A stretch of 64,000 nucleotides of DNA from assembly GCF_900231835.1 (NCBI RefSeq), contig NZ_OCTN01000003.1:1-64000 (forward strand). The letters run 5' to 3'. The stretch is from Pontivivens marinum (GTDB lineage: Bacteria; Pseudomonadota; Alphaproteobacteria; Rhodobacterales; Rhodobacteraceae). The position numbers and the translations under genes are program-made. Below the pieces are notes generated by a model, which was not told the DNA's origin, made no database searches, and worked only from the letters and a program-made list of their open reading frames with translations. Below are positions 26,435 through 35,927 of the stretch, piece after piece. Numbering within the stretch: the first letter of the stretch is position 1; each line of letters starts with the position of its first letter.

Positions 26435-27190
26435 ATGGGCATACGTCTTCGCGGATTAACGGGTGCTCTGGTCCTACGATTGGCCACCAGAATACTGCGA
26501 AGACGCCACCGCCGCTTGATGCGCGTCCGTGACGATGTGGCGGGCCGCTGGACACGGCAGGCGCGCAAGCTGGGGCGCGTTGCGCGACAATTGGAAATGG
26601 ATGGCAGCATCCGCAGCGGCATCGCCCAGCATCGGCCGGAGTTGCTGCCAGAGGACGCGGAGATCCTGCACCGGCCCAGCATTTTGCGGGTTCTGCAAAC
26701 CCCCTCAGGACAGGTTTCACCGGCAACCGGCACAGAGCTGTCCGCCGATGTCAGCGTCCATCACGACATGTCACCACCGCGTATTGTGGCGCATCAAATG
26801 CCACGCTCGCAGGGGCGGCATGAATATGCGCTGGATATCTGGAACGTGCGGGGCAACTTCGTCTCGCTGGCGTTGGCCCTGCCGCCCGAACAGGTTTCGC
26901 GCATCGGTAAGGACGACCTGATCCGCGTGGATTATACCATCGCGCTAGAGCAGCAATGCGACGTGTTTGCGCGGCTCAATCTGGCGCATGGGCCAAATGT
27001 GGAACAGGTCATCCGGCAGTTGGATCTGCGAAAGCAGAACGATGTACTGGAATTTGACGTGCATTACACCGCCTTCGACCCGACGCGAGCCAAGGAAATC
27101 TGGATCGATCTGATCTTTAACACGCGACCGCTAAATCGTGTGGTGATCCGCGATATCGTCATCTCGCGCCGCCCGCGCCTGTCGCTATAA
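26435..27190 (+). CDS. Conserved hypothetical protein, DUF6478-like
   Basis: 251 residues. The N-terminal 60 residues are very basic (ILRRRHRRLMRVRDDVAGRW), then a beta-rich domain follows: HEYALDIWNVRGNFVSLALALP and VEQVIRQLDLRKQNDVLEFDVHY, ending IVISRRPRLSL. It looks like the DUF6478 proteins of Rhodobacteraceae, but that match is from memory. It could be an outer-sheet carbohydrate-binding-like fold. It starts 5 bases after the lipoprotein stop, with a poor ribosome site, suggesting co-translation. Confidence 0.6.
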   Translation: MGIRLRGLTGALVLRLATRILRRRHRRLMRVRDDVAGRWTRQARKLGRVARQLEMDGSIRSGIAQHRPELLPEDAEILHRPSILRVLQTPSGQVSPATGTELSADVSVHHDMSPPRIVAHQMPRSQGRHEYALDIWNVRGNFVSLALALPPEQVSRIGKDDLIRVDYTIALEQQCDVFARLNLAHGPNVEQVIRQLDLRKQNDVLEFDVHYTAFDPTRAKEIWIDLIFNTRPLNRVVIRDIVISRRPRLSL

Positions 27191-27206
27191 CCTGCCAGAG
27201 GATGCC

Positions 27207-27575
27207 ATGACCGAATCTGATCACAACCGCCTCTGGCTGGATAATGGCGTGTTGCGGGCACATATTCAGGCGGGCGGATTTGTACCGCTGGAGCTGGTTT
27301 TGGACGGCGTTGTGATCTCGCGTCCCGTGCCACGCCCGATTGACCGCAAACCTGGATATATCGAGTTTGAGCACCCGCTGCCGCAATCCGCACTCTCGAA
27401 CGGGATCGGCGTTTTGCTGTTGCGCAAACAGGGTGAGGAAACGCCGTTGGCCGCGCTGCCGCTGATTATCGGGGGCGGTACAGACAGCTCTATCGTGGAG
27501 GAGGTTGCGCTACTGCGCGCCGAACTGGAGCTGGTAAAAACCGTCCTGCGTGAGCGTTTGCGCCGGGACATCTGA
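27207..27575 (+). CDS. Hypothetical protein with C-terminal coiled coil
   Basis: 122 residues; AGAGGA precedes the ATG. The first 95 residues are beta-rich (LWLDNGVLRAHIQAGG, VPLELVLDGVVISRPV). The end is a helix with leucine heptads (VALLRAELELVKTVLRERL). It has no signal or membrane segment and no family I recognise. It lies between the DUF6478-like gene (16 bases before it) and the exonuclease gene (3 bases after it), so it is part of the same transcript. Confidence 0.65.
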   Translation: MTESDHNRLWLDNGVLRAHIQAGGFVPLELVLDGVVISRPVPRPIDRKPGYIEFEHPLPQSALSNGIGVLLLRKQGEETPLAALPLIIGGGTDSSIVEEVALLRAELELVKTVLRERLRRDI

Positions 27576-27578
27576 GGC

Positions 27579-28580
27579 ATGCGTCCGCAGGATGTTCTAA
27601 CGCTACGACCACAGGGGCTGTATTGCCCCGCCGCTGATTTCTACATCGACCCGACCCGTGGTGTTGAGCGCGCTGTGGTCACCCATGGCCATAGCGACCA
27701 TTGCGCGCGCGGGCATCAAGCGATGCTGGCCACCGCTCCGACAGGCGCCATTGCACGGGCGCGCCATGGTAAGGGCGCTTACGACACATTTCAGGCGGCA
27801 GAGCTGGGCGCGGCAATCCAGATGGGCGATGCGCAAATACGCTTCATGCCTGCGGGTCACGTCCTGGGCTCCGCCCAGATTACCATCGAAACGGGCGGTA
27901 CGCGGGTTGTCATATCCGGCGATTACAAGCGTGCGACGGACCCGACCTGTACCGCGTTTGAGCCTGTGATCTGCGACTTGTTCGTGACCGAGGCAACATT
28001 TGGCCTGCCGGTCTATCGCCACCCGCCATTGCGCGGGGAGTTGCAAAAGCTATTCGCATCGCTCGAAACCTTCCCCAACCGCGCGCATGTGGTGGGTGTC
28101 TATTCACTGGGCAAGGCGCAGCGGATTATGGGGGAGCTGTTGGCCTGCGGATATGATCGCCCTGTTTATCTGCATCACAGCCTGATCCCGATGACGCAGA
28201 TTTACCAGAATTTCGACGTGCCGCTGATCCCGTGGGAACCTGCTGCTGATATGCCCACAGAGGCCCTGCGCGGTCAGATCGTGCTGGCCCCGCCCAGTGC
28301 GGTGCAGGAGCCATGGGCGCGCTTTCTGCCCGAACCGCTGGCCGTTGGTGCCTCTGGCTGGATGCAAGTTCGGGGCCGCGCGCAAAGCAGGCAGGTCGAA
28401 TTGCCGCTGATCGTATCGGATCATTGCGACTGGGACGCCCTGTGCCAGACCGTGCATCAGGTGCAGGCCGAAACCATCTGGGTCACCCACGGGGCCGAGG
28501 ACGCGCTGGTACATTGGTGTCAGGGCCAAGGGTTAGACGCCGCCCCCTTACGCATTGCCGGACGCGGCGTCGCGCAGTGA
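27579..28580 (+). CDS. Ligase-associated DNA exonuclease (metallo-beta-lactamase fold)
   Basis: 333 residues. The metallo-beta-lactamase fold shows THGHSDHCARGH (HxHxDH), AGHVLGSAQ and VVISGDYKR, the SNM1/beta-CASP-like pattern, and DLFVTEATFGLP. Later comes VSDHCDWDAL with the C-terminal DH motif. This matches the family called ligase-associated DNA exonuclease, normally encoded beside an ATP-dependent DNA ligase and a DEXH helicase as a repair set. Neither is adjacent here: the next gene is methylmalonyl-CoA epimerase. It starts three bases after the previous stop. Confidence 0.88.
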   Translation: MRPQDVLTLRPQGLYCPAADFYIDPTRGVERAVVTHGHSDHCARGHQAMLATAPTGAIARARHGKGAYDTFQAAELGAAIQMGDAQIRFMPAGHVLGSAQITIETGGTRVVISGDYKRATDPTCTAFEPVICDLFVTEATFGLPVYRHPPLRGELQKLFASLETFPNRAHVVGVYSLGKAQRIMGELLACGYDRPVYLHHSLIPMTQIYQNFDVPLIPWEPAADMPTEALRGQIVLAPPSAVQEPWARFLPEPLAVGASGWMQVRGRAQSRQVELPLIVSDHCDWDALCQTVHQVQAETIWVTHGAEDALVHWCQGQGLDAAPLRIAGRGVAQ

Positions 28581-28660
28581 TGCGCCGCCCGCGTCATTGT
28601 TGACGCTTTCCCCGCAGCACCGCTTGGCCTAGAACGCTGGCAAGCCATGGGAGAAGAAAC

Positions 28661-29065
28661 ATGATCGGACGCCTAAACCACGTTGCTATCGCCGTGCCGG
28701 ATCTGGACGCCGCAATCGCGCAGTATCGCGATACGCTGGGCGCAGATGTTGCCGCCCCGCAGGACGAGCCGGATCACGGTGTGACGGTCGTTTTCATCAC
28801 TTTGCCCAATACCAAGATCGAGCTGTTGCACCCGCTGGGTGAGGGATCGCCGATTCAGGGGTTCCTCGACAAAAACCCGTCCGGCGGCATCCATCACATC
28901 TGCTACGAGGTCGATGACATCCTGGCCGCTCGCGATAAATTGCAGGCCAGCGGCGCGCGCGTTCTGGGCAGTGGAGAGCCAAAGATCGGCGCCCATGGAA
29001 AGCCCGTTCTGTTCCTGCACCCCAAGGATTTCACCGGCACGCTGGTAGAACTGGAACAAGCATGA
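28661..29065 (+). CDS. mce: Methylmalonyl-CoA epimerase
   Basis: 134 residues with the two-repeat VOC fold. Metal ligands are in LNHVAIAVPDLD (His), IHHICYEVDDI (His) and LVELEQA at the end (Glu), and TKIELLHPLGEGSPI is the typical epimerase segment. It interconverts (R)- and (S)-methylmalonyl-CoA in propionyl-CoA use. GGGAG lies 8 bases before the ATG. Its stop overlaps the DUF1467 gene start as ATGA, a common pairing in alphaproteobacteria. Confidence 0.92.
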   Translation: MIGRLNHVAIAVPDLDAAIAQYRDTLGADVAAPQDEPDHGVTVVFITLPNTKIELLHPLGEGSPIQGFLDKNPSGGIHHICYEVDDILAARDKLQASGARVLGSGEPKIGAHGKPVLFLHPKDFTGTLVELEQA

Positions 29066-29328
29066 CCATCACATCCGTAATCGTCGTTTTCGCCGTCATC
29101 TGGTTTCTGACGCTGTTTATCGTACTGCCCATTGGCGAAATCAGTCAGGAGGAGGACGGCAACGTCGTGCCCGGCACCCCCCCCGGTGCGCCCGCGAACC
29201 TGCGGATGAAGCGCAAGATGGTCATCACCACGATCGTCGCAACAATCCTCAGCGCGATCATCTGCACGATCATCATCTCTGGCGTGATTACAATCGAGAT
29301 GCTGGACGTTTTCGACGGCACTGCCTGA
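29062..29328 (+). CDS. DUF1467 family small membrane protein
   Basis: 88 residues with two membrane helices (SVIVVFAVIWFLTLFIVLPIG and IVATILSAIICTIIISGVI). Between them is the family's conserved GTPPGAPANLRMKRK loop. The function is unknown. ATGA overlap with mce. Confidence 0.88.
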   Translation: MTITSVIVVFAVIWFLTLFIVLPIGEISQEEDGNVVPGTPPGAPANLRMKRKMVITTIVATILSAIICTIIISGVITIEMLDVFDGTA

Positions 29329-29335
29329 AGCCAGT

Positions 29336-29358
29336 CCGGAGGCGTTGGCCGCCTCCGG
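29336..29358. terminator. 9-bp GC hairpin between convergent genes
   Basis: CCGGAGGCG at 29336-29344 pairs perfectly with CGCCTCCGG at 29350-29358. It sits between the ends of the DUF1467 gene and the alpha-glucosidase gene. There is no T tract, but position and stability suggest a bidirectional stop. Confidence 0.5.
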
Positions 29359-29367
29359 CATCATAGC

Positions 29368-30990
29368 TTAGGAAATGGCAAAGCCCAGCGGTGGCAGGAT
29401 CAGCATATCGCCCTGCTGCTGCGCAACCTGCCCAGTCGCCGTGGTAAAATCGGCCACTCCATCCAGCACCATCGCAATTTCCCGCTGTTCACGGGCGAAG
29501 TTAAACACGCAGGTCCGCGTGACGCCCTGATAGCTGCGGGTAAAGGCCAGCACATCCGGCGGCAGGTCGTCGATGAAGCGGATATCCCCCTTCACATAGG
29601 TCGTGTCCGACTGTCGTGCCGCAATGGCAGCACGGTAATGGTCCAGTACGCTATCCGTTCCGTTACCCTGCTGATCCACGGCCAGCGGCAGGTGCGCGGC
29701 GGGAACCGGCAACCACGGCTTATCCGCATTTGTGTCCGAGAACCCGCCAAAACGCGCCTCACCCTGCCACACCATCGGGGTACGGCAACCGTCGCGCCCC
29801 TTGAACCCCGGCCAAAAGCGGATGCCGTAGGGGTCGGTCAGGTCCTCATAGGCGATATCCGCCTCTGGTAGGGCCAGTTCCTCACCCTGATACAGACAGA
29901 TTGATCCACGCAGGCAGGTCAGCAGCGAGATACAGAACTTCGCCAGATGTTCCCGATCATCCCCCGGCTGCGCCCAACGGGTCACGTGGCGGGTCACATC
30001 GTGGTTCGAGAAGGAGTGACACACCCAGCCATCCGCGACCTTATCCTCGATCACCTCAATTGTGTGACGGATAAAACCGGCGGAGAATTTGTCGGCTAGC
30101 AAATCGAACGTATAGGCCATGTGCAGGCGGCTATCGCGCGTATAGGCGGCAACTGTGTCATAGCTGCGATGCTCATCCCCGATTTCACCGACGGATGACC
30201 GCCCCTCATATTCATCCAGCAATGCCCGCACCCGCTGCAAAAACGCGAGGTTTTCGGGTTGGGATTTATCGTAGAGGTGATCCTGAAATGAATAGGGATT
30301 TGATGCTTCAATAAAGCTGGACCCGCTGCCGCGCTGTGCTGGCGGATTGCTGCGCAGCTCCTGATCGTGGAAATGGTAATTGCACGCATCAAAGCGGAAC
30401 CCGTCCACGCCGCGATCCAGCCAGAACCGGATTTCGCCCAGCATCGCGTCCTGCACATCGGGGTTGTGGTAATTCAGGTCCGGTTGGCTGGCGAGGAAGT
30501 TGTGCAGGTAATACTGCCGACGGGTGCTGTCCCACTCCCAACTCGGCCCGCCAAACACGCTGAGCCAGTTTGTGGGGGCGGAGCCGTCCTCGTTCGCATC
30601 GGCCCAGACGAACCAGTCCGCCTTGGGGTTATCACGCGATTGGCGGCTTTCCTTGAACCATGCATGTTGATCTGAACAGTGGCTCAACACTTGGTCGATG
30701 ATGATCTTGATATCGCGCTGATGGGCCTGTTCGATCAGCGTGTCAAAATCAGCCAAGGTGCCAAACATCGGGTCAATGTCGCGGTAATCGCTGACATCAT
30801 AGCCAAAATCCGCCATGGGCGATTTGAAAAACGGGCTGATCCAGATCGCATCCACCCCCAGCGAGACAACATGATCCAGCCGTTGCGTAATACCGGCAAG
30901 GTCGCCGATCCCGTCACCGGTCGTGTCCTGATACGAGCGGGGATAGATCTGATAGATCGTGGCGCCACGCCACCAGTCGGAATTGCTCAT
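29368..30990 (-). CDS. GH13 alpha-glucosidase (oligo-1,6-glucosidase/AglA type)
   Basis: 540 residues from the ATG at 30990, which overlaps the glgX stop as ATGA and has GAAGGA upstream; the frame is open 6 codons further. The GH13 regions are in order: IIIDQVLSHCSD (region I), GVDGFRFDACN (nucleophile Asp), SVGEIGDEH (acid Glu) and FSNHDVTR (region IV). The N-terminal WWRGATIYQIYPRSYQD and the GDGIGDLAGI loop are typical of alpha-glucosidases and not amylases. It should release glucose from short glucans left by GlgX. There is no signal peptide, so it is cytoplasmic. It takes the last place of the glg operon, where pgm often stands in relatives. Confidence 0.88.
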   Translation of the reverse strand: MSNSDWWRGATIYQIYPRSYQDTTGDGIGDLAGITQRLDHVVSLGVDAIWISPFFKSPMADFGYDVSDYRDIDPMFGTLADFDTLIEQAHQRDIKIIIDQVLSHCSDQHAWFKESRQSRDNPKADWFVWADANEDGSAPTNWLSVFGGPSWEWDSTRRQYYLHNFLASQPDLNYHNPDVQDAMLGEIRFWLDRGVDGFRFDACNYHFHDQELRSNPPAQRGSGSSFIEASNPYSFQDHLYDKSQPENLAFLQRVRALLDEYEGRSSVGEIGDEHRSYDTVAAYTRDSRLHMAYTFDLLADKFSAGFIRHTIEVIEDKVADGWVCHSFSNHDVTRHVTRWAQPGDDREHLAKFCISLLTCLRGSICLYQGEELALPEADIAYEDLTDPYGIRFWPGFKGRDGCRTPMVWQGEARFGGFSDTNADKPWLPVPAAHLPLAVDQQGNGTDSVLDHYRAAIAARQSDTTYVKGDIRFIDDLPPDVLAFTRSYQGVTRTCVFNFAREQREIAMVLDGVADFTTATGQVAQQQGDMLILPPLGFAIS

Positions 30991-32876
30991 GTTTCGTCCT
31001 TCAACCAATAGTCCACGCTGCGTGCCGGCATCGCGCCGTTCCAGCCGCGCAGCGATCGCCAGTTCCCCTCGGGTGCAGTGAATGTTGTGGGGCCGTCTGC
31101 CCCGTTAATGTCGATGATGACGTCCCGCATCGCCTTGCGCAGGGCCTGCGCGTGGTGCCAATCATCAGGCTGTTTTGCGGTGCCATCAGGGCGCAACCAT
31201 TCCACATCGCCCTGCCCTGTCAGCAGGCTCACCTGACGCAGCTCAGGCGTATGGGCACGGGCCTGCGCATAGGATTGCACGATAGACAGCAGTTCAGCAT
31301 CCACATTGCCCCAATCGACCCAGCCGATTTCACTGTCCTGACAATAGGCGTTGTTATTGCCTTGCTGAGTACGGCCAAATTCATCACCGGCGGTCAGCAT
31401 AACACTGCCCCGACTGGCCAGAAGCGTGCCAATCATCGCGGCCACATCGCGGCGGCGGGCGGCGGTGATGGCGGGATCGTCGGTCGCGCCCTCCACCCCG
31501 TTATTCCAGCTGATATTATCGTTATGACCGTCGCGGTTATGCTCGCCATTCGCCTCGTTGTGTTTGTGCACATAGGCAGTGGTGTCCCACAGGGTATAAC
31601 CGTCATGAGCCGCGATGAAGTTCACAACCCGCGTTTCATCGTCCGGATAAGTATCCGATGATCCGGCAAGGCGTGTTGCCAGAACCCCCATCCGGTGTGG
31701 TTGCCCCTGCCAAAAGGCGCGCAGATCATCGCGGTAACGGTCCGACCATTCCAGAAACGGCGCGGGGAAATTGCCAACCTGATAGCCGCCCGGCCCGATA
31801 TCCCATGGCTCGGCGATCAGCACCGATTTGCCGATAACCGGATCGTCGATCATCGCACGCAGCGTTTCCGCCTGTGGATCATAGCCCGCCGCCGTGCGTC
31901 CCAAAATCGGGCCAAGGTCAAAACGGAAACCGTCCACACCTGTTTGCCGCAGGAAGTGGCGCAGGCTGTCCAAGATCATGTCCCGCATGACTGGATGATC
32001 GCAGGCGATGGTGTTGCCGCAGCCGCTATCATTGACCATCACGCCGTCGATGTGGCGGTAATACTCCTGGTTCGCCAACCCGCAGAAACTGACGGTCGGG
32101 CCGCCTGTGTCGCTTTCCCCGGTGTGATTGAACACCAGATCCAGCAACACGCCGATCCCCGCCGCACGCAAAGCCGCCACGGTTTCACGCAATTCCGCCA
32201 CGCCACCGGGGCATAGGCGCGGGTCCAGCGCCATAAAGGTGACGGGGTTGTAGCCCCAGAAATTGCGCAAGCCCAACGGGCTCAGATGCCGCTCATCTAT
32301 CCACGCTGTCACCGGCATCAGCTCAATCGCGTCGATATGCAGCGATTTCATATGGGCGATAATCGCCGGATGGGCCAGTGCTGCGATGGTGCCGCGCAGG
32401 TCCTCGGGGATGTCGGGATGCTGGGCGGTAAAGCCCCGGACATTCACCTCATATATCAGCCCGCCATGCTGAAAAATCGGATCCGTTTCAAGATCAGGCA
32501 ATGGTGCGCGCAAAACGGTCCACGGGGTGCGACCGGCGCTGTCCACGCCGAATTCACCCAGCGTCGGATCATAGGCATAGGGGGCCGAAATCTCGACCGC
32601 CCATGGGTCCACCAGCAGTTTGGAAGGATCGAACCACAGCCCTTGATCGGGGGCATATGTCCCCTCAGCGCGATAGGCATAACGAGTGCCATCGCCCGCG
32701 CCATCTACCGCATGCTCCCACCAGCCCTGATGAACGGTTGAGCGATCCATCGCGAGTCGCTGCTCCCCCGCAGGATCGTCGATGCACAACCACAGTTGAT
32801 CGGCCGCAGGGGCATAGACGGCAAAGCGGGCGCCGGTTGGGGTTAAGGTCGCGCCGGGGCGAAAATCGTCTTGCAT
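30987..32876 (-). CDS. glgX: Glycogen debranching enzyme
   Basis: 629 residues. An N-terminal CBM48-type domain (GATLTPTGARFAVYAPAADQLWLC) precedes the GH13 barrel. LLDLVFNHTGES, GVDGFRFDLGPILGR, LIAEPWDIGPGGY and FIAAHDGYTLWD give the four catalytic regions. GlgX removes short side chains left by phosphorylase. It is shorter than the roughly 660-700 residues usual in the family, mostly at the N-terminus and in loops, but no key residue is missing. It ends in the ATGA overlap with the alpha-glucosidase gene. Confidence 0.92.
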   Translation of the reverse strand: MQDDFRPGATLTPTGARFAVYAPAADQLWLCIDDPAGEQRLAMDRSTVHQGWWEHAVDGAGDGTRYAYRAEGTYAPDQGLWFDPSKLLVDPWAVEISAPYAYDPTLGEFGVDSAGRTPWTVLRAPLPDLETDPIFQHGGLIYEVNVRGFTAQHPDIPEDLRGTIAALAHPAIIAHMKSLHIDAIELMPVTAWIDERHLSPLGLRNFWGYNPVTFMALDPRLCPGGVAELRETVAALRAAGIGVLLDLVFNHTGESDTGGPTVSFCGLANQEYYRHIDGVMVNDSGCGNTIACDHPVMRDMILDSLRHFLRQTGVDGFRFDLGPILGRTAAGYDPQAETLRAMIDDPVIGKSVLIAEPWDIGPGGYQVGNFPAPFLEWSDRYRDDLRAFWQGQPHRMGVLATRLAGSSDTYPDDETRVVNFIAAHDGYTLWDTTAYVHKHNEANGEHNRDGHNDNISWNNGVEGATDDPAITAARRRDVAAMIGTLLASRGSVMLTAGDEFGRTQQGNNNAYCQDSEIGWVDWGNVDAELLSIVQSYAQARAHTPELRQVSLLTGQGDVEWLRPDGTAKQPDDWHHAQALRKAMRDVIIDINGADGPTTFTAPEGNWRSLRGWNGAMPARSVDYWLKDET

Positions 32877-32953
32877 GGGCTCTCCGCTCGGACAAATACG
32901 GTTCTACCCTGCCCCGCCTCGCCGAGTGCTGCAATGCACAAAATATCAGACGC

Positions 32954-34357
32954 TTAGCTGGTTAAATCACGGTAAAGCGCGGCATATTCACCGGCGGATG
33001 CCTGCCAGCCAACATCGGCGCGCATTCCGTTCCGCTGCATTTTCACCCATGCAGGCGTTTGATACAGGGCCACAGCATCCGCAATCGCATCGCCCAATGC
33101 GGGGCCGCTATCGGGTGCGTGCAGCAGGCCGGTCGCAACATTTGCACGCAGCGCGGCGCCGTTTGCATCCACAATCGTATCAGCCAGCCCACCCGTACAG
33201 GCCACAATCGGCACGCAGCCATAGCGCAGGCCGTATAGCTGCGTCAGGCCGCAAGGCTCAAACCGCGAGGGGATCAGGATCGCATCGGACCCGCCCTGCA
33301 AACGGTGGCTGAGTGCTTCGTCATAGCCGATAAAGGTCGCGACGCGCCCCGGATGACGGGCGGCAGCCTGAGTAAAAGCGTCCTCCAGCGCAGGTTCGCC
33401 ACTGCCCAGCACGATCAGCTTTCCGCCTAAACCAACCAGATGGTCGATATTGTCGGCCAGCAGGTCCAGACCCTTTTGCCATGTCAGACGCGAGATCACG
33501 CAGAATAGCGGGCCGCCCTGCTCCAGCCCGAATTGCGCCTCCAACGCCGTACGGTTCGCACGACGGCGGGCAAGGGTGCGGGGGGTATAGCTTTGCTCCA
33601 GCGTCGGATCAGCCTCAGGATTCCAGACATCGGTATCGATACCGTTGACGATGCCGTGGACCAGATGCGCACGCGGGGCGATGACATCCTGCATCCCCAT
33701 ACCGAAATGGGGGGTCAGGATTTCACGCGCATAGGTGGGACTGACCGTTGTGATCGCATTCGCACTGGCCAAGCCGCCCTTTAGATAGCTGACATCATTG
33801 TAATATTCGACACCATCAACGGACCATGCCTGCTGCGGCAGGTCCAGTTCACCAAAAACCTCGCCCGTGAAACGCCCCTGAAAGGCGATGTTGTGGATGG
33901 TCAGAACGCTGGGCGGGCCGCCGGCATAGCGCAGGTAGACCGGCACCAGCGCCGCCTGCCAATCATGGGCGTGAACCACATCGGGCTGCCAGCCTGCCTC
34001 ACCCCGTGCCAGACGCGCCGCCACCATTGAGAGTTGCGCAAAGCGGGTCGCGTTATCATCCCAATCCTGCCCGTCAGCATCGCCATATGGCCCACCATCG
34101 CGGTCAAAAAGCGTCGGTACATCCAGAACGTACAGCGTCAGCCCCGCGTGGGTGCCAAACAGAACCTGCCCGCCATCGACCTGTAAAACAGGCTTCATTT
34201 TACCCAATGCGGCCATCACCTTGGGGTAGCCGGGCAGCAGGGTCCGCATCTCTACCCCATGTGCTGCCAATGCCGCAGGCAAGGCGCCCGCAACATCGGC
34301 AAGGCCCCCCGTTTTAATCAGCGGATACACTTCTGAGGCGACGGAGAGGACTTTCAT
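32954..34357 (-). CDS. glgA: Glycogen synthase (ADP-glucose)
   Basis: 467 residues, GT5 family. The N-terminal KTGGLADV binds ADP-glucose, [17 protein letters not shown] follows, and the C-terminal domain has [12 protein letters not shown] and [18 protein letters not shown] with the catalytic Glu. It extends glycogen alpha-1,4 chains. It lies between glgC (84 bases upstream) and glgX (77 bases downstream). Confidence 0.96.
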   Translation of the reverse strand: MKVLSVASEVYPLIKTGGLADVAGALPAALAAHGVEMRTLLPGYPKVMAALGKMKPVLQVDGGQVLFGTHAGLTLYVLDVPTLFDRDGGPYGDADGQDWDDNATRFAQLSMVAARLARGEAGWQPDVVHAHDWQAALVPVYLRYAGGPPSVLTIHNIAFQGRFTGEVFGELDLPQQAWSVDGVEYYNDVSYLKGGLASANAITTVSPTYAREILTPHFGMGMQDVIAPRAHLVHGIVNGIDTDVWNPEADPTLEQSYTPRTLARRRANRTALEAQFGLEQGGPLFCVISRLTWQKGLDLLADNIDHLVGLGGKLIVLGSGEPALEDAFTQAAARHPGRVATFIGYDEALSHRLQGGSDAILIPSRFEPCGLTQLYGLRYGCVPIVACTGGLADTIVDANGAALRANVATGLLHAPDSGPALGDAIADAVALYQTPAWVKMQRNGMRADVGWQASAGEYAALYRDLTS

Positions 34358-34441
34358 AATAGCGGATCACCCAGTGTTCGGTGGTTTCAGATCAGCCCCT
34401 GCGCAGGGTCAAAACCGCACGCAGGAGGTGTTTTCAGGTCA

Positions 34442-35692
34442 TTAGCCCAGCGCGTTGATCATCTTTTGTGTGATCAGCACGATGCCGCTATCCGTGCGGC
34501 GGAACCGGCGGGCATCCAGATCGGCATCTTCACCCACGACCATCCCGTCGGGAATGCGAACGCCGCGATCCAGGACCACTTTGCTCAGCTTGGCATGGCG
34601 GCCAATCTCGCATCCGGGCAGGATAACCGCCTGATCCAAGCGCGAGAACGAATTGGTCCGCACGCCGGTGAAGCATAGCGAGTTCGACATTTCCGTTCCT
34701 GAAATGATGCAATCACCCGCGACGAGGGACTGAACCGCGTAGCCGCGCCGCCCCTCCTCGTTATGAACAAATTTCGCAGGGGGCAGTGTTTCCGCATAGG
34801 TCCAGATCGGCCATTCGCGGTCATACAGGTCCAGCTCCGGCACCGTTGTCGTCAGGTCGACATTGGCCTGCCAATAGGCGTCAATTGTTCCCACATCCTT
34901 CCAGTACGAAGTCGCTTCGGACGAGGACCGCACACAGGATTCACTGAACCGATGGGCCTGCGCGTGGCCATGCTTGACGATATAGGGCACGATATCGCCG
35001 CCAAAATCACGATTGGACCCGACAGTTTCCGCGTCGCGGCGCAGCTCCTCCATCAGGAAATCGGTCGTGAAAACGTAGATCCCCATTGAGGCCAGCGCCA
35101 TATCCGGCTGACCCGGGATCGCAGGCGGGTCCGCGGGCTTTTCGATGAAATCGGTGATCCGGTCCGTCTCATCCACATGCATCACGCCAAAGCCTGACGC
35201 CTCGGACCGTGGCACCTCCAGACAGCCGATGGTGACATCAGCGCCGGAATTCACATGCTGTTGCAGCATGATCTCGTAGTCCATTTTGTAGATGTGATCA
35301 CCGGCCAGGATCACCATGTATTTGGGGGCGTAATCCTCGATGATATCGATGTTCTGGAACACGGCATCGGCTGTGCCCTCGTACCAGTTATCCGATGTGC
35401 GCTGCGAGGCGGGCAAGATATCGAAGCTCTCGTTCCGTTCTGTGCGCAGGAACCCCCAGCCGCGTTGCAGATGGCGGATCAGCGAGTGCGCCTTGTATTG
35501 TGTCGCGACACCCATTCTGCGGATGCCTGAATTCAATGCGTTGGACAGTGCGAAATCGATGATACGGGTTTTACCGCCGAAATAGACGGCAGGCTTGGCC
35601 CGAATATCTGTCAGCTCCTTGAGGCGTGAGCCGCGCCCCCCTGCGAGCACATAGGCCATAGCGTCCCGGCTCAATGGTCCTTGTCGTTGCAT
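34442..35692 (-). CDS. glgC: Glucose-1-phosphate adenylyltransferase
   Basis: 416 residues. [14 protein letters not shown] is the pyrophosphorylase loop; [31 protein letters not shown] and [10 protein letters not shown] follow. The C-terminal left-handed beta-helix ([21 protein letters not shown]) is complete. It makes ADP-glucose and is normally allosterically controlled by fructose phosphates or pyruvate. The ribosome site AAAGGAGG is strong, and the gene probably heads the glgC-glgA-glgX-glucosidase transcript, since an opposite-strand gene separates it from glgB. Confidence 0.96.
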   Translation of the reverse strand: MQRQGPLSRDAMAYVLAGGRGSRLKELTDIRAKPAVYFGGKTRIIDFALSNALNSGIRRMGVATQYKAHSLIRHLQRGWGFLRTERNESFDILPASQRTSDNWYEGTADAVFQNIDIIEDYAPKYMVILAGDHIYKMDYEIMLQQHVNSGADVTIGCLEVPRSEASGFGVMHVDETDRITDFIEKPADPPAIPGQPDMALASMGIYVFTTDFLMEELRRDAETVGSNRDFGGDIVPYIVKHGHAQAHRFSESCVRSSSEATSYWKDVGTIDAYWQANVDLTTTVPELDLYDREWPIWTYAETLPPAKFVHNEEGRRGYAVQSLVAGDCIISGTEMSNSLCFTGVRTNSFSRLDQAVILPGCEIGRHAKLSKVVLDRGVRIPDGMVVGEDADLDARRFRRTDSGIVLITQKMINALG

Positions 35693-35927
35693 TGTCTTCC
35701 TCCTTTAGGTGCAGCCCCCCTCTGATGGAGGGATACCGCTCTTCACATTCCAGCCTAGTGCACCGGTGGGAAAACTCACCCCATAAATTGCATGTCTACA
35801 CAGTCAGATACGGCCGTTTCGAAAGAAAATTCCACCAATCTGAAACTTAACGCAACCCTGAGCCGTGGTTGTTGGTGTCATCACGGCGCACAAGCGCCTG
35901 ACGCTTTTAAAGCTTGAAAGGAATATT

